Shown here piece by piece: positions 34,349 to 46,549 of a stretch of 64,000 nucleotides of DNA. The translations under genes and the position numbers were made by a program. A model generated the notes under the pieces. It was given only the letters and a program-made list of their open reading frames with translations. It ran no database searches and was not told the DNA's origin. How positions within the stretch are numbered: the stretch's first letter is position 1; every line of letters starts with the position of its first letter. Location of the stretch: contig JANTUC010000022.1 of NCBI GenBank assembly GCA_026873275.1, forward strand, positions 186,001 to 250,000. The letters run 5' to 3'. This DNA comes from Pseudopithomyces maydicus. Lineage: Eukaryota > Ascomycota > Dothideomycetes > Pleosporales > Didymosphaeriaceae.

Positions 34349-36558
34349 TCAATGTGTCTTCGCCCAGTCTCTGTACCAATCGAGACATTCGGCATTCGCA
34401 ACGCTCGCCGAAGTCTTCACGTTCAAGCCGCAGAGGATCTGCTTTACGGCTCCCTCAACCCTATTTTTTATTAGCATAACCAAACGACTGCTGGAGTGTG
34501 AACTTACTTCTTTCCGTTGGTTGTCACGGGAATTTCAGGACACTCATCTATCACACCTGGTACGTGCCTGGCACTCAGTGCTGACTTGACGGCCACCTTA
34601 ATCTTGGTAGCGAGCTCTTCGCTGAAAACTTTTCCATCTGCCATCTTCAAGAACAAACACACAGTCTCATCGTCATCTTGCTCTCTTCTCCGACCGATAC
34701 AGAGCGCGTCCGCGACATCCTCAGCGAAGTGTTCAAGCACGACATTGTAGATCTCCGCAGAGCCAAATCGCACCCCCGAAGGCTTCAGAATTCCATCACT
34801 TCGGCCAAGCATCCATATCCCGCCAGTCTCCGGGTTGAATCGCACGAAATCTCCATGATGCCAAATCGGCTGTCCTTTGCTATTCTGGAATTTGTCAAAG
34901 TAGCTGTTGTAATACTTCTTCTCGCCTTCAGCGCCCCAAAAGCTGACTGGCTGGCAGATGAACGGTTTTGTGCAGACCAAATCCCCAGGCTCGCCAGTGT
35001 TCGAAATGTCTTCGCCAGTGTAATCGTAAGCAGCAATGGCCATACCGAGCCCCGCTGCTTGGATTTCGCCTTGATACACAGGTAGGAACGGGTTTGGTGC
35101 GCCGAATAGAGATATGATATCTGTGCCTCCAGTGATGGAGCCTAGATTGATGGATGGCGGGAATGCAAGATAGACGTAGTCAAATGTTGACGGTGCTAAA
35201 GGCGAGCCCGTGGAATAGATAGCCTCAAGTGTGCTGAGAGACAGCCCAGCAGCCTTCGGGTCCAAAGCCTTCTGCTCAAGGATGGACAAATATTTTGCAG
35301 ACGTGCCAAAATGGGTGATGCCGACTTCGTCGATAAGACGATGCATCGCGAAATCGTCCGGTGCCGATGTTTCCGGGTTCTCCAGATCCACGTAGCGGAA
35401 TGGCGAGCCATCATACAGAACCAATGTGGCACCTGACGCTAGACCAGAGACTAGCCAGTGCCACATCATCCACGTGCAAGTGGTGAAATAGAAGAGTTTA
35501 GATTCCGGCGTTATCGAGCAATGTAGTATGTGCTCCTTCTTGTGTTGGAGTAGTGTGCCGATGGCGCCGTGAACGATGCACTTAGGTGCACCAGTAGTAC
35601 CAGACGAGTACAATATGTAAACTGGATGATCAGGCGCCAAGTACTTGAACGTGAGTTCGGTAGCTTTCCTTAGGGAGATAAAAGTCTTGTAATCGTAGGC
35701 TTTCCCTGTGCCGACTTCCAGCGTCTCCGCAGAGAACGACACACTCGATACGGTCGGAAAGATGATGGTTGCCTTCAACGAAGGTAGCTCCGACGCTATT
35801 GAGCTCACTTTGGGCAGTACTGGATGACTCCGGCCGTTGTAGAAAGCTGCATTGTCTGCGAATAAGACAGTGGGTTCGATCTGTCTCAGACGCTCCAGCA
35901 CGGCATGAACACCGGTATCTGGACTGACAGCCGTCCATATCGCTCCCAATGAGGTGGCCGCGAGCATGGCCACCAGCGCATTTGTGTGATTTGCCACATA
36001 CCCCGCGACTCTGTCGCCTTCATTCAGCCCTAGCTCTATCAGTCCAGACTGGCACTCTTTAACGCGCTCCCTAAGCTCTTTCCACGAAACCTTCTCCCTC
36101 AACGTCTCTGTCGCGGCGATGATGGCAGGACTATCGGGATCCACTTCAGTGGTGGGGAACAGTAGGTTCTCCGCGAAATTAAGGGTCGCGCCTTCGAAGA
36201 AGGCCGGTCGAGGGAACATGGGCGCTTGCGAATCCACCACCTAGGCTCATTAGCGTTCACCGTAAGCAATCGATTGCCCCCTCCAACTAACCCGCGAAGC
36301 CTCAGTTGCGGCTCTGACACCCACAAAGTGCCATACACGGCCCCAGAACTTGTCAAAGTGATCGACACTCCATTTGTGCAGCTCATGGTAGTTTGACAAT
36401 TGCAATCCGTACTTCTGGTTCACACTATCCATGAACCGGAACATGGGAGTGGAACGCGGGGAAGGATGACGCCACAGCAACTTTGCAGTCTTGGAGGAGG
36501 AACCATTGGAAAGGTCTGCTCCGTTGGTGCCATTTGCCTGGTCTCCGTTGGCCTCCAT
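34349..36558 (-). CDS. Acetoacetyl-CoA synthetase
   Basis: Three exons, 36292-36558, 34508-36240 and 34349-34460, giving 703 aa, the normal length for the family. It is an ANL-superfamily adenylating enzyme that converts acetoacetate, ATP and CoA to acetoacetyl-CoA in the cytosol, feeding sterol and lipid synthesis or ketone-body use. Visible features: the N-terminal ACAS_N-like segment (NYHELHKWSVDHFDKFWGRVW), ATP-binding loop YILYSSGTTGAPKCIVHGA, the TCTWMMWHW segment characteristic of acetoacetyl- rather than acetyl-CoA synthetases, ITGGTDIISLFGAPN, the hinge motif WMLGRSDGILKPSGVRFG, and the terminal Lys region (TTNGKK), where the last Lys codon is split by the final intron. No frame breaks. 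Confidence 0.93.
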
Positions 36559-37646
36559 GGTGGGTCAACTGATTGATCGTATTGTCACGGAGTTTGAACT
36601 TTTTGTGTTCGGATAACGAAGGCTTTATGACGCGGAACCATCGGGTGGGCTGGACCCCTGTGCTTCGGAATCGGGTCCCCACATTCTGCGCTTTTCCTAA
36701 AGGGGCATTCACCTCGGCTACTGTGGTCGCTCCTCCAATGTGTTAGTAGTGTCGCCCCTTCTGGACGACCGGGGACGGACCGTACGCGGAATTCGACCCA
36801 TCTGTATCTTCTTAGACCCCCATGGAAAATACGAGAGGAAAGTTGTAGAATCATCGTCGTCGCCGATCCCCAATGCACGTCATATTGCGAATAGAGCGTC
36901 TTCGATAGGCTGAAGGACTGCATGTTGGATTGATCCATGAGTCTGTAAATAGCTGAGTAATGCATGTCGTGACTTCTGTAGTGGTTCACATATTTGATTG
37001 ATACAATCTACTCAACAATAGCGATTTGTCTGCAATCCACTCATAGCAAATCTCACAGTACATACCAGTAATTTGTCGGAAAGAAATCGCCGTGTGAACG
37101 GGAATATTTAAATAATTGCAAAAGAAAGTATATAGAATATCAGCTGGAACCAATAACTTAGTAGACATCAGTTGAAGGGCGAGGAGTGGGGGATTAGATA
37201 GTTTAACATTTATCCAACTTGATCCACTCCGCACGCTGGTCATAAACAAGTAAGAAGGTGGTTGGTAGCACAGCAGCTGTTTAATACAGCACCAATATGG
37301 CCCTCATCTTGTCTTAATAAAACTATCGTTTTGCTATCCTTCAAGGCCTAATAGACTCGAGACCCAAATAGGATTCTTTCACTAGAACGTAATTCCTAAT
37401 GCGCGGCTCACGCGTCCTGATTTTTGCTGATCAAAGCGATTAATGAAGAATTTTCAGGGCAAGTTTCGGCCTCAGTTTAAGCTTATCTTTGGGGCTGTGT
37501 CGTGCCAAGCTGGGGCTGAATACAACTCACTTTAGCCTGTTGCCTAAATGAATGATTGCAATTCAAGTTTCCGCCCATCAACTCACATAGATCATACATC
37601 ATAGAAAGACAGTAGACAACACAGTCCAAACATCTAACGATACACC
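36559..37646. other. Divergent spacer
   Basis: This 1.1 kb lies between divergent genes. The right half is AT-rich. No credible gene is seen. Confidence 0.5.
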
Positions 37647-39949
37647 ATGGATGGTGGCACACCTTCAGCTCCTGACGGCTCATTGAAGTTGCACCAGCTG
37701 TGTAATAACTGTACGCAATTTATTCGCGGCCCTGGAAATCTTGGAGACAATGAAGACAATCAATACAACAAAGGTTATGACGATAAAAAAGATGATAAAG
37801 ATGACTTTTTGAGTTGGATGGAAAGCATAGTTGATTACAAGCTTTGCACCATAGCACATCTGAAGGAAATGGACGGGGTCTGCCATCTTTGCACTATAAT
37901 CCATTATCAGCTCAGTCGATGCGAGGGCGAAGAAATCTACGGATACGACAAGAATTTTTCATTGACCGATGAATATTTCTCAAACAAATGGGTAATTTTG
38001 GAGGGAGATTCCTTTTGCGAGACGGATTTGAATTCTTTCAAAATCTATGTAGGAGAATGCTGTTCAGGACCTTACCTGAAAAGGTTTCATGTCAGGTTTT
38101 ACAAAGGTAAAAATCAATAATTCCATTCGGAACTCAACATCTGATTCATTCATAGAAACGGAAAAGGATGTCTTCGGAACATATATAGCTTCCTCACATG
38201 TGCCTTTCCGCGCAGAGCATCACGTTACCCGAATGCAAGAATGGCTTCAAACATGTATGTCAAAACACCAAGAATGCAAGGCCCCATTGTCAGCCAGAGT
38301 TGCACGACCTAGTAGGATTCTTGAACTTGGCAGCCATCCCGGTGATAAAGTGGTACTCAGGTGCGATTGTTCAAATTCGACTGAGTTTCGCTATCTTGCA
38401 TTGAGCCATATGTGGGGATCTGATCCGAGCCAACAACTGAGGCTTGTCGAATCACGACTTCAGGAGTTTCAGACCGAGGTTCCATGGAATGAGATGTCAT
38501 TCCTATTTCAAGAGGCTGTTCGAATAACACGCGCTATTGGGTATCAATATCTATGGATCGATTCGTACGTGGTATCAACTTAACATTTACTTGTATGAAA
38601 GCGACTAATTCGTTCAAATTTCAGATTGTGCATCATTCAAGATTCTTCATCGGACTGGAATACCGAAGCGGTCAGAATGGCTGATGTCTATGGAAATGCC
38701 GATTGCACTATCGCATATCTATTTCCGCCCACGGATATTCAGACGAAGCCAAGAAAGAATCTACATGTTTTGACTTCCTGCGTCGCACACAGAGGCAATC
38801 GAATGCATACTGGATTATACTTTGAAACACCTCTATATGATCATCGACGATTTTGCGACTGGCTCTCCCGCAAGGATTGGCCACTGTTCTCTCGTGCATG
38901 GGCGCTCCAAGAGCATCTATTGTCCGCACGCACAATTTTCGTAGGTCACCATAACCTGATGTGGGAATGTTCGAATACAACGTGCGACGAACTGGTTGGA
39001 AGAATAGGAGCTGATGACATCACTCTATCCAAGGGACAGTTCCTTGACCTGCAGTCATACATCGACTATCAAGATCCAGACAGATTCAAAGAAAAGCAGT
39101 ACATGATTAGTTGGGAAACATTGGTGCGCAGTTACCGTAAAAAAGCTGACCAAACCAGAAGATAGAATCGTAGCATTTTCTGGTGTGACACAAGCGATAC
39201 AAAAAGTTAGTGGTATGACCTATCTAGCCGGCTCATGGAGAGAACTCTTCCCTGACAGTTTGTTGTGGGTGCTTAATTCAGAAAAGGATGGGAACGACAC
39301 CTCAAAAATTGACTACAAAACCGTCGAAGAGACTGTTGTGCATGACGTTCCGTCCTGGTCATGGTTCTCTATCCCGATATACCGAGCATCAAATATCCGC
39401 TTTCTATTACAATACCATGATCTCGGTAGACTCGATTCAGTGATATTGGAAGAGATATTCGATGCTGAATTTTGTTCCGTTCAAAAAAGCCCGGCAAAAC
39501 AGATCGATGCATCTGATGATGCCTTATACGACTTTTCGGGTCTTAGTATCACTGTACATGCGATGATCTGTCAAGCGAATGTTGGCGAATTCTATAAAAG
39601 CTTAGACCAAACTGGAAATTTTTACAGGCATTTTCACGATTCATCTGAAAAATTTAAAGAGAAGCCTAAGATCTGTTTTTGGCCGGACCAGCCTCTAAAT
39701 TACGAACTCACTGGAAACGTAACCCTTGTACTCCTTCGAGAGTATGATTTGCATGACTTCAGGTATCTGAAATTTTCTTATAATTGCCGTACTTTGGTAG
39801 GGTTGGTTTTGCTTCCAGGTCATGGTGACGATACATACAAGCGGGTGGGTCTGTGGTCGGTCTGTGTTGATCTGGGTGATGAAACCAAACGGAGCTCGTT
39901 ATTCGAAAGTCTTGTAGGCGCTAGAATGGAGACAATAACTCTCGTCTAG
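37647..39949 (+). CDS. HET-domain (heterokaryon incompatibility) protein, one frame break
   Basis: Exons 37647-38106, 38156-38564 and 38625-39949. The three HET signature blocks are clear: YLALSHMWG, YLWIDSLCIIQD (formed across intron 2) and ADVYGNADCTIA. Upstream, the N-terminal part holds paired Cys motifs (LCNNC, CHLC). Downstream, SRAWALQEHLLSARTIF and PSWSW are also usual for the family. The frame shifts at an A6 run (39139-39144), where SWETLVRSY ends in one frame and TKPEDRIVAFSGVTQ follows in another. One A fewer restores it, the opposite sign to the other breaks in this window, so genuine decay is also possible. HET proteins trigger cell death after fusion of incompatible hyphae. About 750 aa if intact. 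Confidence 0.85.
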
Positions 39950-40597
39950 GGAAGAAGACTTTTATACCTTGTTTCAATGACATCTTGTTTCATCTTTGCA
40001 ATTTGCTCAGGGATGAGTTCTCATTGATCTACTGACTTCATTAATGATACACAAGAACCGATTCCTCGACATACGACCTTGCTTTGGCTAGCATACCACT
40101 AGCCAATTCATGTAAAATCTTTCACATGATGCATCTAACACACGAATCTGGGTGGAATATGTAGCTTGTCTAAATCACTGTCGGAAAGAAACATTTCTCG
40201 ACTCACATATCATGGGCACCATGAGCATCATCACTCTCTGCCGAACATCTAACGCGACGAAAGGTTGTGGCGGCGACAGTGGCTGTGCATCCAAACCTGA
40301 GGCACAAACGGCCCCCACAATGCTGCCTAGCCCAGCGATCCATTTCGGTATCGCGCGCCTGCAATCTAGGCATCACCACCAATCAAGACAAGTTTCTGAC
40401 CGTAGCCGTACGAAGTATGTATCGAAAATGCCATAAACGGTATCGCCCAACAAGGATGCCCATCCTTTCTCTGGTTCCTGAGCTCGACCGGTGAACGAGG
40501 CCCCGCGATATAAGCATGGCAGCACAGCATCACGCTGCACCCACTGACAGGTTACTCTCACTCATTCCTTTTGTCACCGATAGATATCGTTACGAAC
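39950..40597. other. Spacer
   Basis: Only short open frames without features lie between the HET gene and the small membrane protein. Confidence 0.5.
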
Positions 40598-41257
40598 ATG
40601 GCGATTAGCTTCAGTCTCCCTCGCGATGCCTCGCCCCGGCTCAAGGTCATTCAGGGGCTCCAACTCGGCGTCACCGCCCTGACGATTCTCGCCACCTTCC
40701 TCGCCGCCGTCGTTCCTCACAAGCACAAGCGGTTTACCTTTGGCTTGCTGTATCCGCTCATTCTTATATCTTGCTCGACTACGTTCCTGGTTCATCGCGA
40801 ACGGCGCCGTGCTCGGGAGGGCACCCTGACGAAGCAGAAGTACGTCAAGTACCAGCTGTACAAGCTCTTTGCCGCGTTTGGACTGGCGTTCGTCGGGTTT
40901 GTCGCGGACCTGTTTACTTCCGATTCGAACTGCGACAAGCAGCGTCCTGGAGAGACGGGGTTGTGGCTGCGATGCATCAAGGTCAACAAGTGGCAGGGTG
41001 CGATTCTGTGGTTGAATGTCTTCAACTGGTAAGTGTCCCGCGATTCCATAGCGGAAAGTCACTTTGCTAATCTTCGTCTGTAATCCAGGCTGTTCATCTG
41101 GGCTAGTGTATTCTACTCTTGCTGCATGACTGGAAACAGGCAGGGTGCTATTGCTCTCAACGGAGAGGAGGCCAATATCGGTTTCTCGGATGAGACGGAA
41201 AGTGATGAAGTGATTGCGAGGACTTTGCAGGCCCAGGATCCCAACTGGCAAGCATAG
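40598..41257 (+). CDS. Small integral membrane protein, unknown
   Basis: Two exons, 40598-41028 and 41089-41257, giving 199 aa. The start at 40598 is the first ATG in the frame. Hydrophobic spans are visible: LGVTALTILATFLAAVV, FGLLYPLILISCSTTFLV, LYKLFAAFGLAFVGFVADLF, and one made at the splice junction (ILWLNVFNWLFIWASVFYSCC), so four TM segments. The C-terminus is acidic and probably cytosolic (NGEEANIGFSDETESDE). I do not recognise the family. Four short spans with a soluble tail resemble MARVEL-like proteins in outline only. Confidence 0.75.
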
Positions 41258-44053
41258 ATGTGTTTGCAACATCGCCTCAGATCCAGACTTGGCAGACGAT
41301 CTTTTGCAAGAAATTGCGAGAAGTGAAATTCGTGAAGACGACGCGCATGTTCATTATATTCAATTGATGTTTTTTCTTTGCATGTTCGCCATCCTCATAA
41401 TTGATTCACTATCAAAGTTAGGCGCCAAGTGCATGCAGTTTGCTACATTACAAATATTCTGAATAAGACAAATGTCATCGTTCATACAGTTATCGACTGC
41501 TGCACTGGGTCTATTCAATCAGACGACTATGATATAATGATAGCATCCGCCACCCAGCTTCACTTGAAAACCGAGAAATAGAATGGCAGATCGTTCATGG
41601 TAGATGAACGACAGCTTTCGCTGCTCGGTTTATCGTGAACAGCATAACGTGAAATGCTAACCATAGGGGATTTTCCCTTACACTAGACCTTAAAGACCAA
41701 GAAATGGAACAGCAGACTCATCACGGCAGCGGAACGGCGGTACTCGAACCGAGATAACATTCACCGGTTCGGCCGTCCGTTATACCGGCAGAAACCAAGC
41801 TTCACCGCTAGAGTCTGCCGACCAACCTCGCATCAGCACAGTTCGATGCCTGAGGCACTCAGGCTACTTGTACGACCAAGCATGACTCGGTCAGAACGGC
41901 GGTGATGGGAGATAGGCGGAGGGACGTGGATGGACCCCTGTGATCGCTGGCTGGGCGGGCGGGCGGGCTGAGGAGGTATCCCAATTTAGCCGGCCATGAC
42001 GAGAACCCCCGAAATCCTGCTGATCTATGGAAGCTGCCAAAATTTATGGTCGGCACGTGTACACACGCACCCAACCAAGCGCGCGTTCAGCAGTGAATGC
42101 TAGTTTAGCGTCGCACTAATCCGGAGATGGTATGTCTACAACTTTATTGCACCCTCCATGTCAGCACGATTCGTGCCACTGATAGCACACGGAGCGAGAG
42201 ATCGGACACCGGTATGGAGAGCTCATTTGAATTGTCGCCTGGGGGACAGTGTCGGTCGGCAGAAGTGCTAGGGCTGGGCTGGATAACGGCGCCGCCGGCG
42301 ACGTGCTTCCTATCGTCTTCCAACCCCACGGTTCAGCCTCAGCGTAAGATGCAGTGCTGTGCAATGTTGTGCGACCAACACCGTTCCACAACTTACGTCT
42401 GGCATCCGCGCGATGATGCAGGCTATTGCCGATCCATAATTGCTTGTTCTGTCACCGAAAGTTGTGTTCGTGGAAGCGTTGCTATATGCGGCCACAACGG
42501 ACTACTCCCGACCCCCTCCATAAGCCATATTATGGCTCGGGCGCCATCTACGGGCCGCTGGTGAGACGGCAATGATCCGGGCACGTCAGATTACACCGAA
42601 GACGCCACCTGCTCCAGGGCATTCGAACGATGGGCTCCTATCAAGTATAAGCCGGCGGCGAGACTGGGCTGGTGAACACATCCCACGATGGTAACCTGTT
42701 CGCTCCAGTCGCTCCGGAACGCCATAGGATTCCGTGTTACTCTTGGCTGGACTCAACGTTTTCCTGACGGCCCGTGATTCGCAAGCTGGACGGTCAGAAG
42801 ATCGTGCTGCTGCGTTTCCGAAATGATGAAAGCGACGCGCGCCTCGTTGCCTTGTTTGAAGTGTCGCTAGCTCCCTGCAACGCATTTGTTTTTTTCCGTC
42901 TAACAAACGTTTGGTGGCGTCGGCGTGATGTGCTGAATTGAGTATCTCAACGGTCACGCCCATCCCGCTGGCCGTAAGCCCTCAGGCATCAACACTTGGC
43001 TTCAGGGGCAGTCGCATGCCTTGTTTACTTAGGCTATAACCCCAGTGGTCATCTGAACGCCATGCATACGTCTTGCGCACTCTATGGTTTGCAATGGGGC
43101 TGTGCTGGCGCTCGCAATCTTTCGCATCGGCAATGCTGTTTGTTCACGACCTCAGGCATGCTCGCTTGCCCTTCTGCGAGTCTCGTCCTAAAGACTTCCA
43201 CATGGGCAGGAGTTCGCTTCAAGCGAACCACACTTTTGTGCGCCCGCAGAGGTAACACTTCCGCCCCGGTGGTCCCATAATGAGAACCTACACATAAACC
43301 CTGGACCCCTCGCATCTCTGTGAGCGCAGCTCTGCTGCTTTCTGCCTAGCTCGGCCCCAATGCAAGGGAGACGATTGAAAGGAGCCCGTCCCGTTGTGTC
43401 GGCGTTGGCGCCAGCTGGAAGGTTCAGCCTATCACGGTATGCAACCCCAAGCCTTCGAAGCCTTTGCCATGCGAAGCCGTCAATGTGACTGTCACATGGG
43501 CCATCCCACGGCACTGTACCCTGATCATACCAGGTCTGCGGCAGTGGCCCGAAGCTATGAGGCCTCCTTTAATCCGTTTAGGGCCAATGCTATCCTATAC
43601 GCCAGCCAATGTGGGCCCAGATCGGACTGAACGATGGGGAGCGCTCCACCGAGCGCCTGCGCGGATGCGTTGTCAACGCTCGGAGCAATAGGTGATGGCA
43701 CGGAGCTCCTGCAGACATACTACGCGGGGCTTGTATTCCAACCCTAATCTTGCCGGATTCCCATGCACCTGACACCCACTGACCAATTTCTGGTCTCTCT
43801 GACACGCTTCTCCATCATCCTTCGAGTTTCATATATCGAGCTGCATTTTTGACCGGAAAGATACCTGCCTATACTGGCCAGCTCTCGGGCTAGATATCTC
43901 TTTGTCATCGTCCTCCTCGTAGTTGCATATTGATGTTCTTGCGGTATAAATCATAGCTGGCAGTGGCACACGGGTGGAAACGTTACACCAGCTGTTCCGA
44001 CACTGATAATTTTGTCGGCATCGTCGTCCTAGACACTTCCCATTACACAAACC
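41258..44053. other. Gene-poor block
   Basis: About 2.8 kb of ordinary-looking composition with open frames of at most about 145 codons on both strands, none with family features, alternative splicing or codon bias I can defend. Candidates for a degraded repeat, but no terminal repeats or transposase motifs are visible. Confidence 0.5.
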
Positions 44054-44366
44054 ATGGCACCGTCTAGCTATCCCAATCACACGTATTCTTCAGAGATCGC
44101 ACGGTGAGCATTCCTTAGAGTAGATGTCACACAATATCTGACGCAGCTTAGTCGATCACCCACAAACCCTGGCCAAAGCCATGAAGCGCATCGCACATCT
44201 TACACGCACGAGACCTCATCCACACGTAGCTCTCCACCCAAGGAGAAGCCCTACGCTGGTAAGCCCCACATTGCTTCCTTAGCTGAACCACGTTGACGTC
44301 CTTTCGAAGTTCAAGTCTCGCACTCCCGGAAAAAACCTCCGTGTCCGTACCACACACCTATCGTAG
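44054..44366 (+). CDS. Candidate tiny spliced gene, 70 aa
   Basis: Predicted exons 44054-44103, 44147-44225 and 44283-44366 keep phase with GT-AG introns of 43 and 57 nt, starting in ACCATGG. The protein would read MAPSSYPNHTYSSEIARLV then TLAKAMKRIAHLTRTRPHPH and KFKSRTPGKNLRVRTTHLS, basic and helical in the middle. There is no family match. It is the only coherent reading in the gene-poor block, but three short exons can occur by chance. Confidence 0.25.
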
Positions 44367-45361
44367 ATCTACATCGCCAGCACAACCCCGCAGCGAATCT
44401 ATCTCCAATGGAGAGATTTCTCTCCAACTCACGGTCTGAAAACCCGGTCGCCATGTTCGACGATCTGAGGATAGGTACAGCAGCGTCGGGAGGATGCACT
44501 TGTGGAAACGCATCTCAGAGACAGTCCACGTCGATGCTTTGAAGCGACTCGTAGGTTGGGGTCGCGCGCATGGTTGCAAGTCGTTGGAAAAGAAATTATG
44601 ACATCGGGTTAGGTATAGCGTGTGTGCTTGCGATGTAAGATGCCATCGTTTACAGGCTCAAAAGTTTGGAATTCATGGATAGGATATTTGCGATGCGATT
44701 TTACTTGGAGCATCTGCTTGGCGTAATTTCTTTTGTTCGCACGGCGAAAAGATAATGAAGTGTAATTGACGGCAGTCGTGTGTAATTTTCAGTAGATAGA
44801 TAACTTCAAACGGTCGTGACCTGGTACCTGGATTTACTTCCACTTGTCTTCCGATAGCTTATTGGATGATTCGTTAGTACTAAAAATACATATTAGTGTG
44901 GGGGTTTTGCTGCATTGCTTCGGCCAATGCAGTGTCGTACCTTTTTGGCTCTCAAGCCTCAATCGGTTCCTATGCTTCAATTGGAGAAGGGCTTGAACCT
45001 TTCTCCGCGGAGCGGGCTGGATCGCAAGCTTCCTATTCGCTGGTGGACTTCACCACTCAACTTCTTCTAGTTCCTCTTGGTTTGTATCTTTCTGGAGTTC
45101 TCATGACGGCCATTTCGTGCAGCTTGTATGTGGTATCTATATTTCTGAATATTAATTTACCTACATGTATGAGATATGCGTGGATTGTGTGGGTTAATTT
45201 GTTTGGTCTAGGGAAATTCATACGCTATCGCTTCACGATCTGGACACTTTCTTTTCTCCGAAGACGGAAATGGATTCGCGTATACATAACAAGCTATCAA
45301 ACCTCACTTGCAATATATTTCTCATATTCCCGTCCACGATTTGCGACTCTTGATATATTCC
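44367..45361. other. Spacer
   Basis: A plus-strand open frame from 44896 to 45405 is hydrophobic in places but has no ATG near its beginning and overlaps the tyrosinase 3' end. No gene is called. Confidence 0.5.
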
Positions 45362-46549
45362 TTATTTATAAGTATAGCACAAGTACTCGTTGGACGGGTC
45401 CATGATATCTCCGACAGTCGCGTCCGGTATAATGCCCAGCGAGGTCATGATGTGCTTGAGTGTCACGGTGTTCCCCGGGTCTCCATTCTTGGGGTCCGGA
45501 GTAACGGCCAGCATTGCGGTGGTAGGCTTTCCCCACATAGATGACTCTTGCTCCATACCTCCCGGAAATTCGAGGAAACCTGTATTAGGGTCCTGTGCGT
45601 TCGGTCCTCCCATCTCACTGAACCGCTTCTCGGGTGCTTTCATTTGCCAGTCCCACCACATCTTATCAACAAATCCATGGTGAAGCATGAATAGTGGATC
45701 ACCGGCCGATGTAATGGAGTCACCATTCTGTAAGATATGGTCAGAAGGACAAGTAAGTGGGAAACTTTAGGAGTGCCTACCATCATGGAAAGAGCCATGT
45801 GCCCACCAAGATGAGGACCATTGTAGATGGTGATCCAAGCTTCTTCGTAGGTAGTTGGGGCCAAAGCCTTGTCCACGGCCGCTTTATTGGTAAGGCTGCT
45901 GAGAGCATTCGTAATCTGACGGTTGACGCAGCGAGGCTGAGTCTTAAAGCCCGGCCCAATGTTCACGGTCATGTTTTTGAAAGGGCCATTCTGCACACAA
46001 GCCCCGGTACCCGAGCCTGTGCCGCCCATACCAAGGGTGGTGTCGAACACGGGCGATTGTGCGAACTTACCCGCGTCACGGGGCTCATCCCAGTAACTTC
46101 ACGCCTAATCAGCATCGTCAAAGTAACAGGACAGGGACGAACTTACGGGTGAGCACCCTTGTAACCACACTCGGCCAGAAGGAACTCATGAACATGCAGG
46201 AAATATCGATGGTATGGGAGAAATTGGCCTGTACTGTGAATTTGCAGAGCGTGGAGCTGGTGCAAAGAGGCAAACTCATCCCACCTAGTCTTCGCGCCAG
46301 GCATCTTGGTGGACTTTGCGGGAGATTTGAGAATACATTGCTCAGCCTCGATGTATGCCTTCTTGTCTGCAGTTGTCATATCATGCCTGTTCTCCAATGA
46401 TTAGACTATTCCGCATTGAGGTTGCTTGGGGACCTTTACCATGAAAGTCGAACCTTAGGTGAGGCACATTTGGTTTGGCGCTTTACTGGCGATGCCACTG
46501 TAAGGCCAGAAGCAAGCACTAGCAAAATAGCTTTGGTGAAGTTGATCAT
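45362..46549 (-). CDS. Secreted short tyrosinase
   Basis: Four exons, 46440-46549, 46147-46386, 45781-46096 and 45362-45727, giving 343 aa. The signal peptide is INFTKAILLVLASGLTVA, followed by VKRQ (Kex2-like). The CuA site is LHQLHALQIHSTGQFLPYHR, continuing RYFLHVHE. YWDEPRDAGKF forms across an intron. The CuB site has GPHLGGHMALS and GDPLFMLHHGFVDKMWWDWQ. Choosing the acceptor at 46386 gives VRLSWHDMTTADKKAYIEAE, the usual pre-CuA helix. It lacks the long C-terminal lid domain of intracellular tyrosinases, so it belongs to the short secreted type. It oxidises monophenols and/or o-diphenols to quinones. It is on the same strand as the intradiol dioxygenase 1.4 kb upstream. Confidence 0.9.

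Noticed and set aside
41735..41815. tRNA-like segment on the minus strand (box B-like GGTTCGAGTACC)
   Set aside because: The T-loop has an extra base, the T-stem does not pair fully, and no matching acceptor or anticodon arm can be built. At most a tRNA relic.
44896..45405. 169-codon hydrophobic frame on the plus strand
   Set aside because: No ATG near its start, no intron logic, and it overlaps the tyrosinase coding end.
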